Part shown: positions 7,463 through 15,555 of the stretch, one piece after another
Numbering within the stretch: position 1 is the stretch's first letter
How the letters are laid out: each line of letters starts with the position of its first letter
Source: Pedobacter rhodius
Lineage (GTDB): Bacteria > Bacteroidota > Bacteroidia > Sphingobacteriales > Sphingobacteriaceae
Length of the DNA stretch: 64,000 nt
NCBI RefSeq assembly: GCF_027213645.1
Contig: NZ_JAPWGL010000001.1
Span: forward strand, 620,001-684,000
Direction: 5' to 3'
The notes under the pieces: model-generated
Databases searched by the model: none
Seen by the model: only the letters and a program-made list of their open reading frames with translations
What the model was told of the DNA's origin: nothing
Position numbers and translations under genes: made by a program

Positions 7463-8629
7463 ATGAAATCCGAAAATTTTGAAACGATAGCCATACGCAC
7501 CCAAGTTGAACGCAGTTTGCATAAAGAGCATTCAGCACCCATTTATTTAACATCGAGCTATAAATTTGATGATGCCGAAGAAATGCGTGCGCTGTTTGCC
7601 AATGAAAAAGAGGGTAATGTTTATAGTCGATATGCAAATCCGAATACTTCAGAATTTATAGAAAAAATGTGTCTTCTGGAAGGTGCTGAAGATGGTTTTG
7701 CTACCGCAACAGGGATGGCCGCCATTTTCACAACATTCGGGGCATTCTTAAAAAACGGCGACCATATTATTTCAAGTCGTTCCGTTTTTGGATCTACACA
7801 CCAATTGTTGACTAATGTTTTTTCTAAATGGGGCGTAACTTTCGACTATGCCGATTTAGATAAACCTGAAAATTGGGAGGCTTTGATAAAGCCAAATACA
7901 AAAATGATTTTCGTTGAAACACCATCAAATCCTGGCATCGACATTATTGATTTAGCATTTTTAGGCGATTTGGCAAAAAAACACAATCAACTTTTGGTGG
8001 TTGACAACTGTTTCGCAACGCCGTATCTGCAACAGCCACTTGCCTTGGGTGCTCATATCTCCATTCACTCGGCGACGAAATACATCGACGGACAAGGTCG
8101 CGTTTTGGGTGGCGTAATTTTAGGTTCAAAGGAATTAATTACCGAGGTAATGAATTTCGCACGTCACAGCGGACCATCTTTATCGCCTTTTAATGCCTGG
8201 ATTTTATCGAAAAGTTTGGAAACCTTAGCCGTTCGCATGGACCGCCATTGCGAAAATGCTTTAAAAGTTGCTGAATACCTGGAGAAACATCCAAAAATTA
8301 AGCTGGTAAAATATCCATTCTTACCCTCGCACCCGCAATATGAAATTGCCAAAAAGCAAATGAAACAGGGTGGCGGTATCGTAACCATCGTTGTTGAAGG
8401 CGGTGTTGAGGGCGCCAGCAAATTTATGGACGGTTTGAAAATGTTTTCCATCTCTGCAAACCTGGCCGATACCCGTTCAATAGCCACGCATCCGGCTACG
8501 AGTACCCACAGTAAACTAACAGAAGAAGAACGCAATATCGTCGGCATAGAGCAGGGTTCTGTTCGTTTATCCATCGGTTTAGAACATATAAATGATATTC
8601 TTGCTGATATTGAGCAGGCTTTGGTATAG
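7463..8629 (+). CDS. metZ: O-succinylhomoserine sulfhydrylase-type trans-sulfuration enzyme
   Basis: PLP enzyme of the Cys/Met metabolism family. MetZ-type members make homocysteine from O-succinylhomoserine and sulfide. Visible: YSRYANPNTSEFIEKM (phosphate-binding region), TATGMAAIF, VETPSNPGIDIIDL, VVDNCFATPYLQQPL, and the PLP lysine in HSATKYIDGQGRVLGG (about K206). The DGQGR after the lysine favours MetZ over cystathionine gamma-synthase. Start taken at ATG 7463 (388 aa), since upstream in-frame codons come from the repeat array. Substrate choice (succinyl or acetyl ester) is not proven by sequence. Confidence 0.88.
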   Translation: MKSENFETIAIRTQVERSLHKEHSAPIYLTSSYKFDDAEEMRALFANEKEGNVYSRYANPNTSEFIEKMCLLEGAEDGFATATGMAAIFTTFGAFLKNGDHIISSRSVFGSTHQLLTNVFSKWGVTFDYADLDKPENWEALIKPNTKMIFVETPSNPGIDIIDLAFLGDLAKKHNQLLVVDNCFATPYLQQPLALGAHISIHSATKYIDGQGRVLGGVILGSKELITEVMNFARHSGPSLSPFNAWILSKSLETLAVRMDRHCENALKVAEYLEKHPKIKLVKYPFLPSHPQYEIAKKQMKQGGGIVTIVVEGGVEGASKFMDGLKMFSISANLADTRSIATHPATSTHSKLTEEERNIVGIEQGSVRLSIGLEHINDILADIEQALV

Positions 8630-8636
8630 CTGTTCC

Positions 8637-8682
8637 GCCTTCCGGAGTTTGCCTTGCCCAAACCATTGAAACTTCGGAAGGC
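8637..8682. repeat. Imperfect 14-bp inverted repeat between metZ and the AlkD-like gene
   Basis: Arms 8637-8650 (GCCTTCCGGAGTTT) and 8669-8682 pair at 13 of 14 positions with an 18-base loop. There is no T-run, so it is unlikely to be an intrinsic terminator on its own. Confidence 0.55.
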
Positions 8683-8697
8683 ATCCACGCACGTCTT

Positions 8698-9387
8698 ATG
8701 AACGACATCGATTTTATCCTTTCCGAACTTAAATCCATCAGTGAACCTGAATATTTAAAGAAGATGGCCCATTTTGGAATCGACGTTTCCAAAGCATATG
8801 GCATTCGGGTGCCCAACGTTCGTAAGCTGGCCAAACAGATTGGAAAGAATCAGGAATTATCTTTATCCCTATGGGACACCGGATTTCATGAGGCTCGGCT
8901 TTTGGCAACCTTTATCGGCGATTATAAACTCGTTACAGCATCGCAAATAAACGCGTGGACAAAAGATTTCAGTTCATGGGATATATGTGACCAGGCCTGT
9001 GGAAATCTTTTCGTTAAAACGCCTTATTTTAAATCAAAAGTTTTGGAGTTTGCAAAAGCTGAAGAAGAGTTTGTAAAACGAACGGGTTTTGTTTTGATGG
9101 CCGAGGCTGCCGTTCATCTTAAAAAAGAATCTGATGAAACTTTCTTAAGTTTCCTGCCAATCATCGAGAGCGAGGCTTCCGATAATAGGAATTTCGTTAA
9201 AAAAGCAATTAATTGGGCCTTAAGGCAAATCGGTAAAAGAAATGCATTCCTACATCAACATGCTATCGATACAGCAAACAATATTTTATCTCAAAATAAT
9301 AAAAAAGCAAATTGGATAGCTTTAGATGCGCTGAGAGAATTCAATAGTGATACAGTTTTAGCAAAACATAAGCTATTAAAAATCTAA
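8698..9387 (+). CDS. DNA alkylation repair (AlkD-like HEAT-repeat) protein
   Basis: Resembles the AlkD/DNA alkylation repair family, which excises bulky or positively charged alkylated bases using tandem HEAT-like helices. Visible: an opening helix ending KKMAHFGI, YGIRVPNVRKLAKQIG, HEARLLATFIGD, WDICDQACGNLF, and NFVKKAINWALRQIGKRN. The last matches the strongly conserved C-terminal VKKAxxWALRxIG region. Length is 229 aa. No close operon partner follows. Activity is inferred from family only. Confidence 0.85.
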   Translation: MNDIDFILSELKSISEPEYLKKMAHFGIDVSKAYGIRVPNVRKLAKQIGKNQELSLSLWDTGFHEARLLATFIGDYKLVTASQINAWTKDFSSWDICDQACGNLFVKTPYFKSKVLEFAKAEEEFVKRTGFVLMAEAAVHLKKESDETFLSFLPIIESEASDNRNFVKKAINWALRQIGKRNAFLHQHAIDTANNILSQNNKKANWIALDALREFNSDTVLAKHKLLKI

Positions 9388-9479
9388 GCCATAATCTAGA
9401 AAATCTTATAACCCTGTAATTCTGGTCTAAAACCTGATATTACTTACCCTACATCAATGCAGAGGTTTCAAACTTGCTG

Positions 9480-9487
9480 TAAATTTG
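9480..9487 (+). promoter_or_regulatory. Candidate -7 element for pirin gene
   Basis: TAAATTTG is a full match to TAnnTTTG, 24 bases before the preferred ATG (9512). The -33 TTTG is not clear. An AAAGGA purine tract sits about six bases before that ATG. Both support the later start. Confidence 0.4.
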
Positions 9488-9511
9488 TATCATAAACAAG
9501 AAAGGAAATTT

Positions 9512-10234
9512 ATGTCACAGTTTATTTTGCACAAAGAAAACACCAGAGGTCATGCAGATCATGGTTGGTTGAACGCTCACCACTCATTCAGTTTTGCAAA
9601 TTATTACAATCCTGAAAGAATGCATTTTGGCGTTTTGCGGGTTTTAAATGACGACTTGATTGATGGGGGCATGGGTTTTGGAACGCATCCACACGATAAT
9701 ATGGAGATTATTACGATTCCATTAGCCGGAGCCATTGCACATAAAGATAGCATGGGTAATTCAGCCGTAATTAAAAGTGGCGAGATCCAGGTGATGAGCG
9801 CCGGAACAGGCGTTAGCCACAGCGAGTTTAATGCGTTGGCAGATAAGCAATTGAATTTATTGCAGATTTGGTTATTTCCTAACAAGAAAAATGTTACGCC
9901 ACGCTACGACCAGCAGTCTTTAGATGTTGAAGCAATGCATAACAATTTTCAACAGATTTTATCACCGAGCGCTGATGATGCCGGCGTTTGGATTCAGCAG
10001 GATGCCTGGTTCTCTTTAGGTAAATTTGATGAGGGTTTTGAAACGGAATACAAAATCAAAAAGGCAGGAAACGGTGTTTATGCTTTCGTTATCAGTGGAG
10101 AAGTTACCATTAACGGCCAAACTTTAAGCAAAAGAGATGGTTTAGGTATTTGGGACACTGACAGCATTAGTTTTAAAGCAAATACAGCAGATGCCGAAGT
10201 GTTGTTAATGGATGTTCCGATGGAATTGAATTAG
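9512..10234 (+). CDS. Pirin family protein
   Basis: Bicupin of the pirin family (240 aa). The N-terminal metal-binding motif is visible: HPHDNMEIITIPL, with a further His/Glu in GTGVSHSEFN. The early RGHADHGWLNAHHSFSFANY and FGVLRVLNDD are family hallmarks. Some bacterial pirins are quercetinases and others modulate metabolism; the sequence does not decide between these. The start is chosen at ATG 9512 because of the purine tract and upstream -7 element; the in-frame TTG codon at 9485 would add nine residues. Confidence 0.9.
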   Translation: MSQFILHKENTRGHADHGWLNAHHSFSFANYYNPERMHFGVLRVLNDDLIDGGMGFGTHPHDNMEIITIPLAGAIAHKDSMGNSAVIKSGEIQVMSAGTGVSHSEFNALADKQLNLLQIWLFPNKKNVTPRYDQQSLDVEAMHNNFQQILSPSADDAGVWIQQDAWFSLGKFDEGFETEYKIKKAGNGVYAFVISGEVTINGQTLSKRDGLGIWDTDSISFKANTADAEVLLMDVPMELN

Positions 10235-10260
10235 TTTTTTTATCGATAAATTAAATTTGT

Positions 10261-10354
10261 CGTCATTTCGACCGCAGTGGAGAAATCTTTAAACTTGCTA
10301 TAACAGTGTTGTACAAAGATTTCTCCATTTCGCTGCGCTTCAGTCGAAAGGACG
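10261..10354. repeat. Long imperfect palindrome (CGTCATTTCGAC family)
   Basis: The left arm starts CGTCATTTCGACCGCAGTGG and ends GGAGAAATCTTT. The right arm (10315-10354) is its reverse complement, carrying an extra ten bases. The arms enclose a 24-base loop. This repeat word family is, from memory, widespread between genes in Bacteroidota. Confidence 0.75.
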
Positions 10355-10395
10355 AGGAATTTATTTATTTTACTTTCGTTATAAACTTAAATATT

Positions 10396-10692
10396 ATGCA
10401 AACCACCATACTTTATATCGGCCGAGATACAGAAATTACTACTGTGATGAACCGATTGCTTAATGCCCGGCCGGAATGGAAAGGGATTTGTGTTTGTAAT
10501 GATGAGGAGGCAATCGCAATTTGCCAACAGCAAAAAATTGATTTGGTATTGCTTGGCAACGGAATAAACCATGAAGAAGAAGTTCAGTTAAAAGGCAAAA
10601 TCCTTGCTTTGATGCCGAACGTAAAAATCATCCAGCATTATGGTGGCGGAAGCGGATTACTTTACGGGGAGATTATGATGGCACTGGACTAG
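10396..10692 (+). CDS. Short response-regulator receiver-like protein without an obvious phosphoacceptor
   Basis: 98 aa with a CheY-like pattern: an opening strand TTILYIGRD, helix, DEEAIAICQQQKIDLVLLGNGI, then ILALMPNVKIIQHY. In a true receiver, the strand DLVLL is followed by the phosphorylated Asp; here it reads LLGNG, so the Asp is missing. The paired acidic residues after strand 1 are also reduced. This is likely a pseudo-receiver. The start is ATG 10396; an upstream in-frame extension would run through the palindrome. Function unknown. Confidence 0.6.
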   Translation: MQTTILYIGRDTEITTVMNRLLNARPEWKGICVCNDEEAIAICQQQKIDLVLLGNGINHEEEVQLKGKILALMPNVKIIQHYGGGSGLLYGEIMMALD

Positions 10693-10772
10693 GATTTTTA
10701 AGATGATAGGATTTCAGAATTATTTTGCTTAAACATCTTTAATACTAAAATGATGTAATCCTTTTATCCTAG
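10689..10772. repeat. CTAGGAT-word palindrome between convergent stops; left arm of the GxxExxY bracket
   Basis: It begins CTAGGATTTTTA and ends TCCTTTTATCCTAG. The first CTAG contains the stop of the receiver-like gene and the last contains the stop of the GxxExxY gene. The 34 bases 10689-10722 match the reverse complement of 11259-11292 at 28 positions. Confidence 0.75.
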
Positions 10773-11155
10773 TTTTTGTTGTCCGGATGCTTTGTATTAT
10801 AAACCCTTTTAAAAGTCAAACTCCTGCTTCCAAAATTGATTAATAGTCCAACTGGCAATTTGTATGCCTCAAGGTAATTGATTGCTTGAGCAAGGTGTAT
10901 GTCATTTAGTTCAATTACCGCTTTAAGCTCGACCATGATATTGTCCTCAACAAAAAAATCAACTCGCCTTGTTCCAATTTTCGTATCGCGATAATAAATA
11001 ATCATCGTCATTTCTTCGTGGTATGATAAATATTCTAATGACATTTCAATACCTAGAGCTTTTTGATAGATCTTTTCGGGAAAACCAGAGCCTAAAAAAG
11101 AATGAACTTTCATTGCACAGCCGATAATTCGACCAGTTAAATCGCCATATTTCAT
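10769..11155 (-). CDS. GxxExxY family protein
   Basis: The signature is GFPEKIY (24-30) in the expected N-terminal context TGRIIGCAMKVHSFLGSGF. A PD-(D/E)xK-like nuclease core is visible: RRVDFFV (D66) followed by MVELKA (E76, K78), then HLAQAINYLEAY. Family function is unestablished; the fold suggests nucleic-acid processing. Its C-terminal residues (HPDNKN) and TAG stop run into the CTAGGAT repeat. The gene is bracketed by inverted repeats between two genes that would otherwise converge directly. It may be a mobile cassette. Confidence 0.85.
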   Translation of the reverse strand: MKYGDLTGRIIGCAMKVHSFLGSGFPEKIYQKALGIEMSLEYLSYHEEMTMIIYYRDTKIGTRRVDFFVEDNIMVELKAVIELNDIHLAQAINYLEAYKLPVGLLINFGSRSLTFKRVYNTKHPDNKN

Positions 11156-11258
11156 AATAAATAAAATTTACGGTAAGAAATAGGGATTTGCTTGAAACTA
11201 AATTAAGATATTAAATTATGAAATCCAATAATTTTAAATATAACAATTTTGAAACTGG

Positions 11259-11292
11259 TAATCCTAAAATCACATAATCCTAAAAATCCTAG
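11259..11292. repeat. Right arm of the CTAGGAT bracket around GxxExxY
   Basis: On the minus strand it opens CTAGGATTTTTAGGATTATG, with the TAG being the stop codon of the LapA-like gene. It is the reverse complement of 10689-10722 at 28 of 34 positions. Confidence 0.75.
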
Positions 11293-11570
11293 TTAATGTA
11301 GTCCCTGTCCTCATCACTCAATTCCTTTTTAACGGAAACAGGTTGATTTTTCTCAATCTCATCATCGTAGCTGCTTACTGTTTTTCTTGGTCGGCCGGTT
11401 ATGAAACCAATGATAAAACCGATTAGTACACATACACCTATTACAAGGAGCTTGGATACAAGAACATCACTCACTACGATAAAATTGAATGATACTTCAT
11501 CGCTATTTAAAAATAGGAATGCGGTTAATAATGCTGTTAGGATGATGATGAAAATGGTTTTTCCGCTCAT
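11289..11570 (-). CDS. LapA-like small membrane protein (DUF1049)
   Basis: 93 aa with two hydrophobic helices (about 4-20 and 38-59) separated by FLNSDEVSFNFI. This is the layout of LapA/YciS-type inner-membrane proteins linked to envelope assembly. The tail is charged and cytoplasmic (GRPRKTVSSYDDEIEKNQ). Its start lies four bases after the stop of the large upstream gene on the same strand, so they are likely cotranscribed. Role inferred from topology only. Confidence 0.7.
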   Translation of the reverse strand: MSGKTIFIIILTALLTAFLFLNSDEVSFNFIVVSDVLVSKLLVIGVCVLIGFIIGFITGRPRKTVSSYDDEIEKNQPVSVKKELSDEDRDYIN

Positions 11571-11574
11571 GGGT

Positions 11575-14379
11575 TTAAAAGCTATAATTAAATGAAAACT
11601 CTAATATCGGATTTTGATTGTAAATCTTGTTAACGAGAACCAATCTCGCTCCAACATCAACAACAGGTTGATACCTCAAAATGTTTAAACTACTATTCAA
11701 TTCTACACCATAAGTTTTAGGTTCGCCGATATTGGTGTCTACACCGATGTTTTCGTAATGGCAAAATAAACCAGCCCTGAAATTGCGTATATAGGCCAGT
11801 GAACTAAGTTCCCAATCGGGAAAAGCGAAAGGGAAACGGTAGTTGAAAAGCATGCTGTTTTGCAATTTGCTTTTCGCAAGGATGTTGTTGTAGCCGTAAA
11901 CGGTTGTAATTTCAGTAGCATATTGATTTACACCGCTCGCTTTTTGATAATTGAAACTTGCCAGGAAAGAATGGTTTTTCGCAAATCCCGGAAAATATAA
12001 AAAACTTTCTAAAGCCAGAATTTCGCCGCCAAGGTTCTTATCAAAAGGTTGGTGGTTATAGGTGGCCCTGAAAACCTGCGCCCATTTAGGAGCAATATCT
12101 CTTTCGGTTGTTCGCACACTGTGATTGAAAGTAAGATTGTATTCCAACGGAAATTTAAGCGTTCGAATGAAATTGACTGGCATAGTTTCAGCCATATAAC
12201 GTTGCGTAAAACTCGTCGCTGCGTTTAATGTAAAAGAATAGTTTTGATTCCTGGCATTAAACGATAACGGTACTGATGCGTTAAGTTTGATATAGTTCTC
12301 GCGCCAATCGCCTTGTTGTGTAACGTTTTTAGCCCGATAGAACGTTCGTTTTGGTCGGTTCCGGTATGCAACACTAAAAATCGGGTAAAGTGCTTTATAG
12401 CTGACGTCTGCTGTGTATTCGAAACGCTTTATATCCCTATGGTATTTTGCGCCGGTGTAGAAATCCATCGTGTTCAATAAATTATTTGATTGGAGTTCAA
12501 GACCGAAAAGATATTCGTTATCGATAACCGGAATAATACTGTGAAAACTAAAAAGATTTAAACCCTGGTAAAAGCGTTTAGATTGGAAAGTATTTTCGGG
12601 AATATGATTGAAAACATTCCCAGCATTTTCCTGCTTTTCTGCTGCAGAAGAAAAGTCTACGAAACTAAGTTTTCCAACCGGCCTTTCTACAATTTCTTTT
12701 TCTGCAATTTCATAACCATTAATTTTATAATCGTTAAAAATAATTTTTCCATCCTCGGTTTCTGCCGGATTAAAAGCACCGTATTCTGAACTGCTTAATG
12801 CGTTGATTTTTTTAGATTGTATATCTAAACTGTAAATATTATCAATGCCGTTGAAGTGCGCATTAAAAACAATTTTATCGTCTATAAAAATAGGTCTGCT
12901 CAATTGTTGCCTGCTATTCGAAATAAGTCTCGTTTTTTTTTCGCCCTCCATCAGCCACAAACTCTTTCCCTTCTCACTTACGCTGATGTATGCAATCCGA
13001 TTTCCGGTTTTGTCAAAATCTGGTGTTTGCAAAATTTCGTTTTCAGGATTAGGATAAGATTTTAAAATCTTGCCCGATGAGGCATCGATTTCTACGAGGT
13101 TAAATTGATTGTTAATTTCGACTTTGGCAGCGATAATTTTCTTTCCGTCTTCCGATAGGTTGGGAGAGAAGAGCCGGCTTTTACTACTCAGTTTTTTGAA
13201 TTTTTTAGTCTTTAAATTGTACGAACAAATTACGCTGTAACTACGCTGTTTGTACCTCGGGTCATAGCGAATTTCGTCCCAAACCAAAACGTCGTTCTTA
13301 TAGCTAAACCAAGGCTGTTCTTGGTAGCCGATTCCAAATAATTTTTTCTCTGTTTTATCTTCGTTTATAATGACAAAAAATCGGGCATCTTGCTTACTTT
13401 CTTTGAGCGCTAAAATCTGATTTTTATTTAATCGAACAGGCAGAAAATAATTCGTGGCAAGCGAAGTTTTCGAATTCAAGCTCTCATAGTTTTCGGTCTG
13501 AATTTTCTCTTTTTGTGCCTCCCATTTTTCTGCTAGTTTTTCTTGTACAGAGTGAAAATATTTTTTCGTGTTTTCGCCGGTGAATTTTTTCAGGCTTTGT
13601 GAAAAAGGATAAAGCCGTAGCGGCCTTTTTCTGATGTCGCCAAGTAAGCTATCTGAAATGAACTTACCGTATTTTTCTTTCATGTCGGCTACCATTAAAT
13701 AACCCGTTTGGTAGTAGCCCGGCGTAACATCTTTATTCGATCCGAAATAGGCTTTGCTGTAAGAGAATTTTTTACCCTCTAAAATCGACGTCCGAAAAGG
13801 CATTATCCATTTTGGTTGTCGGCCGCGACCAGACTCTGTCAGAGCCGTCTCGTTCACGACAGCATCTCCCTCGAAAAACCAAATGGGTATGCCTGCCCCG
13901 AAATAAGCAAAGTAAACCAATTCCGGAAACGGATGTGTTTGCCCGTCTGTCAATTTGTCAAACTGTGCGATGTGCCGAAGTTCATGAACAGCCAGGTTGT
14001 TCAGCCAATCCTGACTATCGAAATATTGGGGTGGTGTTGTGTAGAATTCAGACTTCTTTGGTCCAAGCTGCACAAAGCCATTTGCAATGGTACCACGGTT
14101 CTGTAATAGGAGGGGAATAGAGGTGTTTTGTTGCCTTAGGCTCAGGCCAATTTTAGGGTAAATAGCAGGTAGCGTATTCGCCATTCTTTGAGCATCTTTT
14201 TCGAGTTCCCGTGGATAGATGATTTTAAAGCCGCCAGATTCAATATAACTCCATCGTACACTAAGTGGGTTCTGTGCAGTGCTGAAAATTTGACCAAAAA
14301 TTGATTGTGAAATAAAACTTAATGTAAGTAGGCTTAAGTATTTGATATATAGTATTTTGTTTGATATAATTAACTTCAT
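11575..14379 (-). CDS. Large secreted protein: gluzincin-like metallopeptidase, TolB-like propeller, outer-membrane barrel
   Basis: 934 aa. A signal peptide spans about 1-29 (ends QSIFGQ). Residues about 40-250 form a peptidase-like domain with HELRH (132-136) and a downstream WFFEGDAVVNET (E170), as in gluzincins where that Glu is the third zinc ligand. Residues about 300-570 hold WD40/TolB-like strands (SPNLSEDGKKIIAA, TPDFDKTGNRIAYIS). The remaining 350 residues alternate like a beta-barrel and end in FSFNYSF, a typical outer-membrane C-terminus. It probably sits in the outer membrane with a surface or periplasmic peptidase. Cellular role unknown. Confidence 0.75.
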   Translation of the reverse strand: MKLIISNKILYIKYLSLLTLSFISQSIFGQIFSTAQNPLSVRWSYIESGGFKIIYPRELEKDAQRMANTLPAIYPKIGLSLRQQNTSIPLLLQNRGTIANGFVQLGPKKSEFYTTPPQYFDSQDWLNNLAVHELRHIAQFDKLTDGQTHPFPELVYFAYFGAGIPIWFFEGDAVVNETALTESGRGRQPKWIMPFRTSILEGKKFSYSKAYFGSNKDVTPGYYQTGYLMVADMKEKYGKFISDSLLGDIRKRPLRLYPFSQSLKKFTGENTKKYFHSVQEKLAEKWEAQKEKIQTENYESLNSKTSLATNYFLPVRLNKNQILALKESKQDARFFVIINEDKTEKKLFGIGYQEQPWFSYKNDVLVWDEIRYDPRYKQRSYSVICSYNLKTKKFKKLSSKSRLFSPNLSEDGKKIIAAKVEINNQFNLVEIDASSGKILKSYPNPENEILQTPDFDKTGNRIAYISVSEKGKSLWLMEGEKKTRLISNSRQQLSRPIFIDDKIVFNAHFNGIDNIYSLDIQSKKINALSSSEYGAFNPAETEDGKIIFNDYKINGYEIAEKEIVERPVGKLSFVDFSSAAEKQENAGNVFNHIPENTFQSKRFYQGLNLFSFHSIIPVIDNEYLFGLELQSNNLLNTMDFYTGAKYHRDIKRFEYTADVSYKALYPIFSVAYRNRPKRTFYRAKNVTQQGDWRENYIKLNASVPLSFNARNQNYSFTLNAATSFTQRYMAETMPVNFIRTLKFPLEYNLTFNHSVRTTERDIAPKWAQVFRATYNHQPFDKNLGGEILALESFLYFPGFAKNHSFLASFNYQKASGVNQYATEITTVYGYNNILAKSKLQNSMLFNYRFPFAFPDWELSSLAYIRNFRAGLFCHYENIGVDTNIGEPKTYGVELNSSLNILRYQPVVDVGARLVLVNKIYNQNPILEFSFNYSF

Positions 14380-15555
14380 TCGCTTCTGATGCTAAAATAT
14401 TTAGTTTTTTATGTTTTTTAAACTTTATTTTTTGTGTAATTTTAATTTACTTAAAATTATATAAGTAATTGATTTTTAAAATCATATATTATTTATTTAA
14501 TTTCATTTTTTATACAAAATGATGGTTTTTAAAATAAGGTTTTGCCCTTTAAATCTTAATTTTATCTGCCTGATAGACGCCATTAAATAAAGGCTTTAAT
14601 TTACACTTATTAATCCAAATTCCAGGCTAAAATTTTCTTAATAAAATAATATTGTATACCGGAGGACTTAAAATTTAGCAGGAAATATCTTGCATATCAA
14701 ACTTAAATTCTGGTAAAATAAGCGGGATTTGACTTCAACTTTTAGCAGATAAATTAATTGATTTATCACGCGTTTAGTTGACAATATTGATGTCTATTGC
14801 CCTGATGTTTTTAGGTTAATTCTGTAGTAATTAATTTTTCGAAATATGCAGTTTAGCATGCTAACCGGATTAACATACAATATCGATACTTTATAGTTGT
14901 GACAAAATGTCTTTATTTTTTGTTTTTCTAAGCTGATGATTTTACTATATTATTTATTTCTGTTTCAATTTTGTACCTAAATTCCTATTTCTTTTATCTT
15001 ATTTATAGCGAGATTATTTATGTTTTTTGACCTGGTATTATCCATTTCCATAAGGGTTTTTAGCCTCAATTTTTAAAGTTAATCGTGGTTAAAAAATTAG
15101 AATTTGTTTAAATTTTTGTTCAAAAACGTGTGGTTTTTAATCAAAAACCGCCTTGATAAAGGGGCTAGAGTTGGATATTCAGCAGTAAGTAGAAAAATAT
15201 TTACAATTCAGAAAAATTATAATTTCAATTAAAAAAGGGGCTTAATAGTGTAATGGGCCCGCTTTTTGCCATGTTTAATTTATTAGCCTATGATAACTGG
15301 CATAGAAGGATTGTTCTGTTTTTAGTTGCTGTTTTGAGCTTATTTCCTTTGAAATTTAAATGTCTTTCCGGTGTATTTAGTGTTTAGGTAAACTAATTTT
15401 TTAATCCATTCACACTTAATTATCATACGAATTGTGAACCTTCCTTTAGCTGTTTTTGATAATTTATTTGGAAGCGATCACATTAAAAGATGGTCGCTTT
15501 TATAGTTGAAATTAGGATAAAAAGCTACATGAAAATCAATAAAAATGTTAGGCTT
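14380..15555. other. 1.2-kb AT-rich stretch without a convincing gene
   Basis: Very AT-rich, with no long open frame on either strand. A hairpin at 15472-15499 (nine pairs, one wobble) is followed by TTTTA on the plus strand and could be a weak terminator. A short hydrophobic frame lies at 15253-15387. Homopolymer-rich patches and the length of the gap are consistent with a remnant, a regulatory region or a small RNA. I see no diagnostic motif. Confidence 0.4.
15253..15387 (+). CDS. Possible small membrane peptide (tentative)
   Basis: 44 codons starting ATG GGC CCG, with a central helix RRIVLFLVAVLSLFPL. A GGGG-containing purine tract lies about 12 bases upstream. It is the only plausible small frame in the gap and lies just ahead of a hairpin at 15472-15499. 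There is no family match and coding potential is uncertain. Confidence 0.2.
   Translation: MGPLFAMFNLLAYDNWHRRIVLFLVAVLSLFPLKFKCLSGVFSV

Noticed and set aside
13812..14120. Plus-strand frames of about 100 codons opposite the peptidase domain
   Set aside because: They lie antisense to a well-supported coding region and have no recognisable domain.
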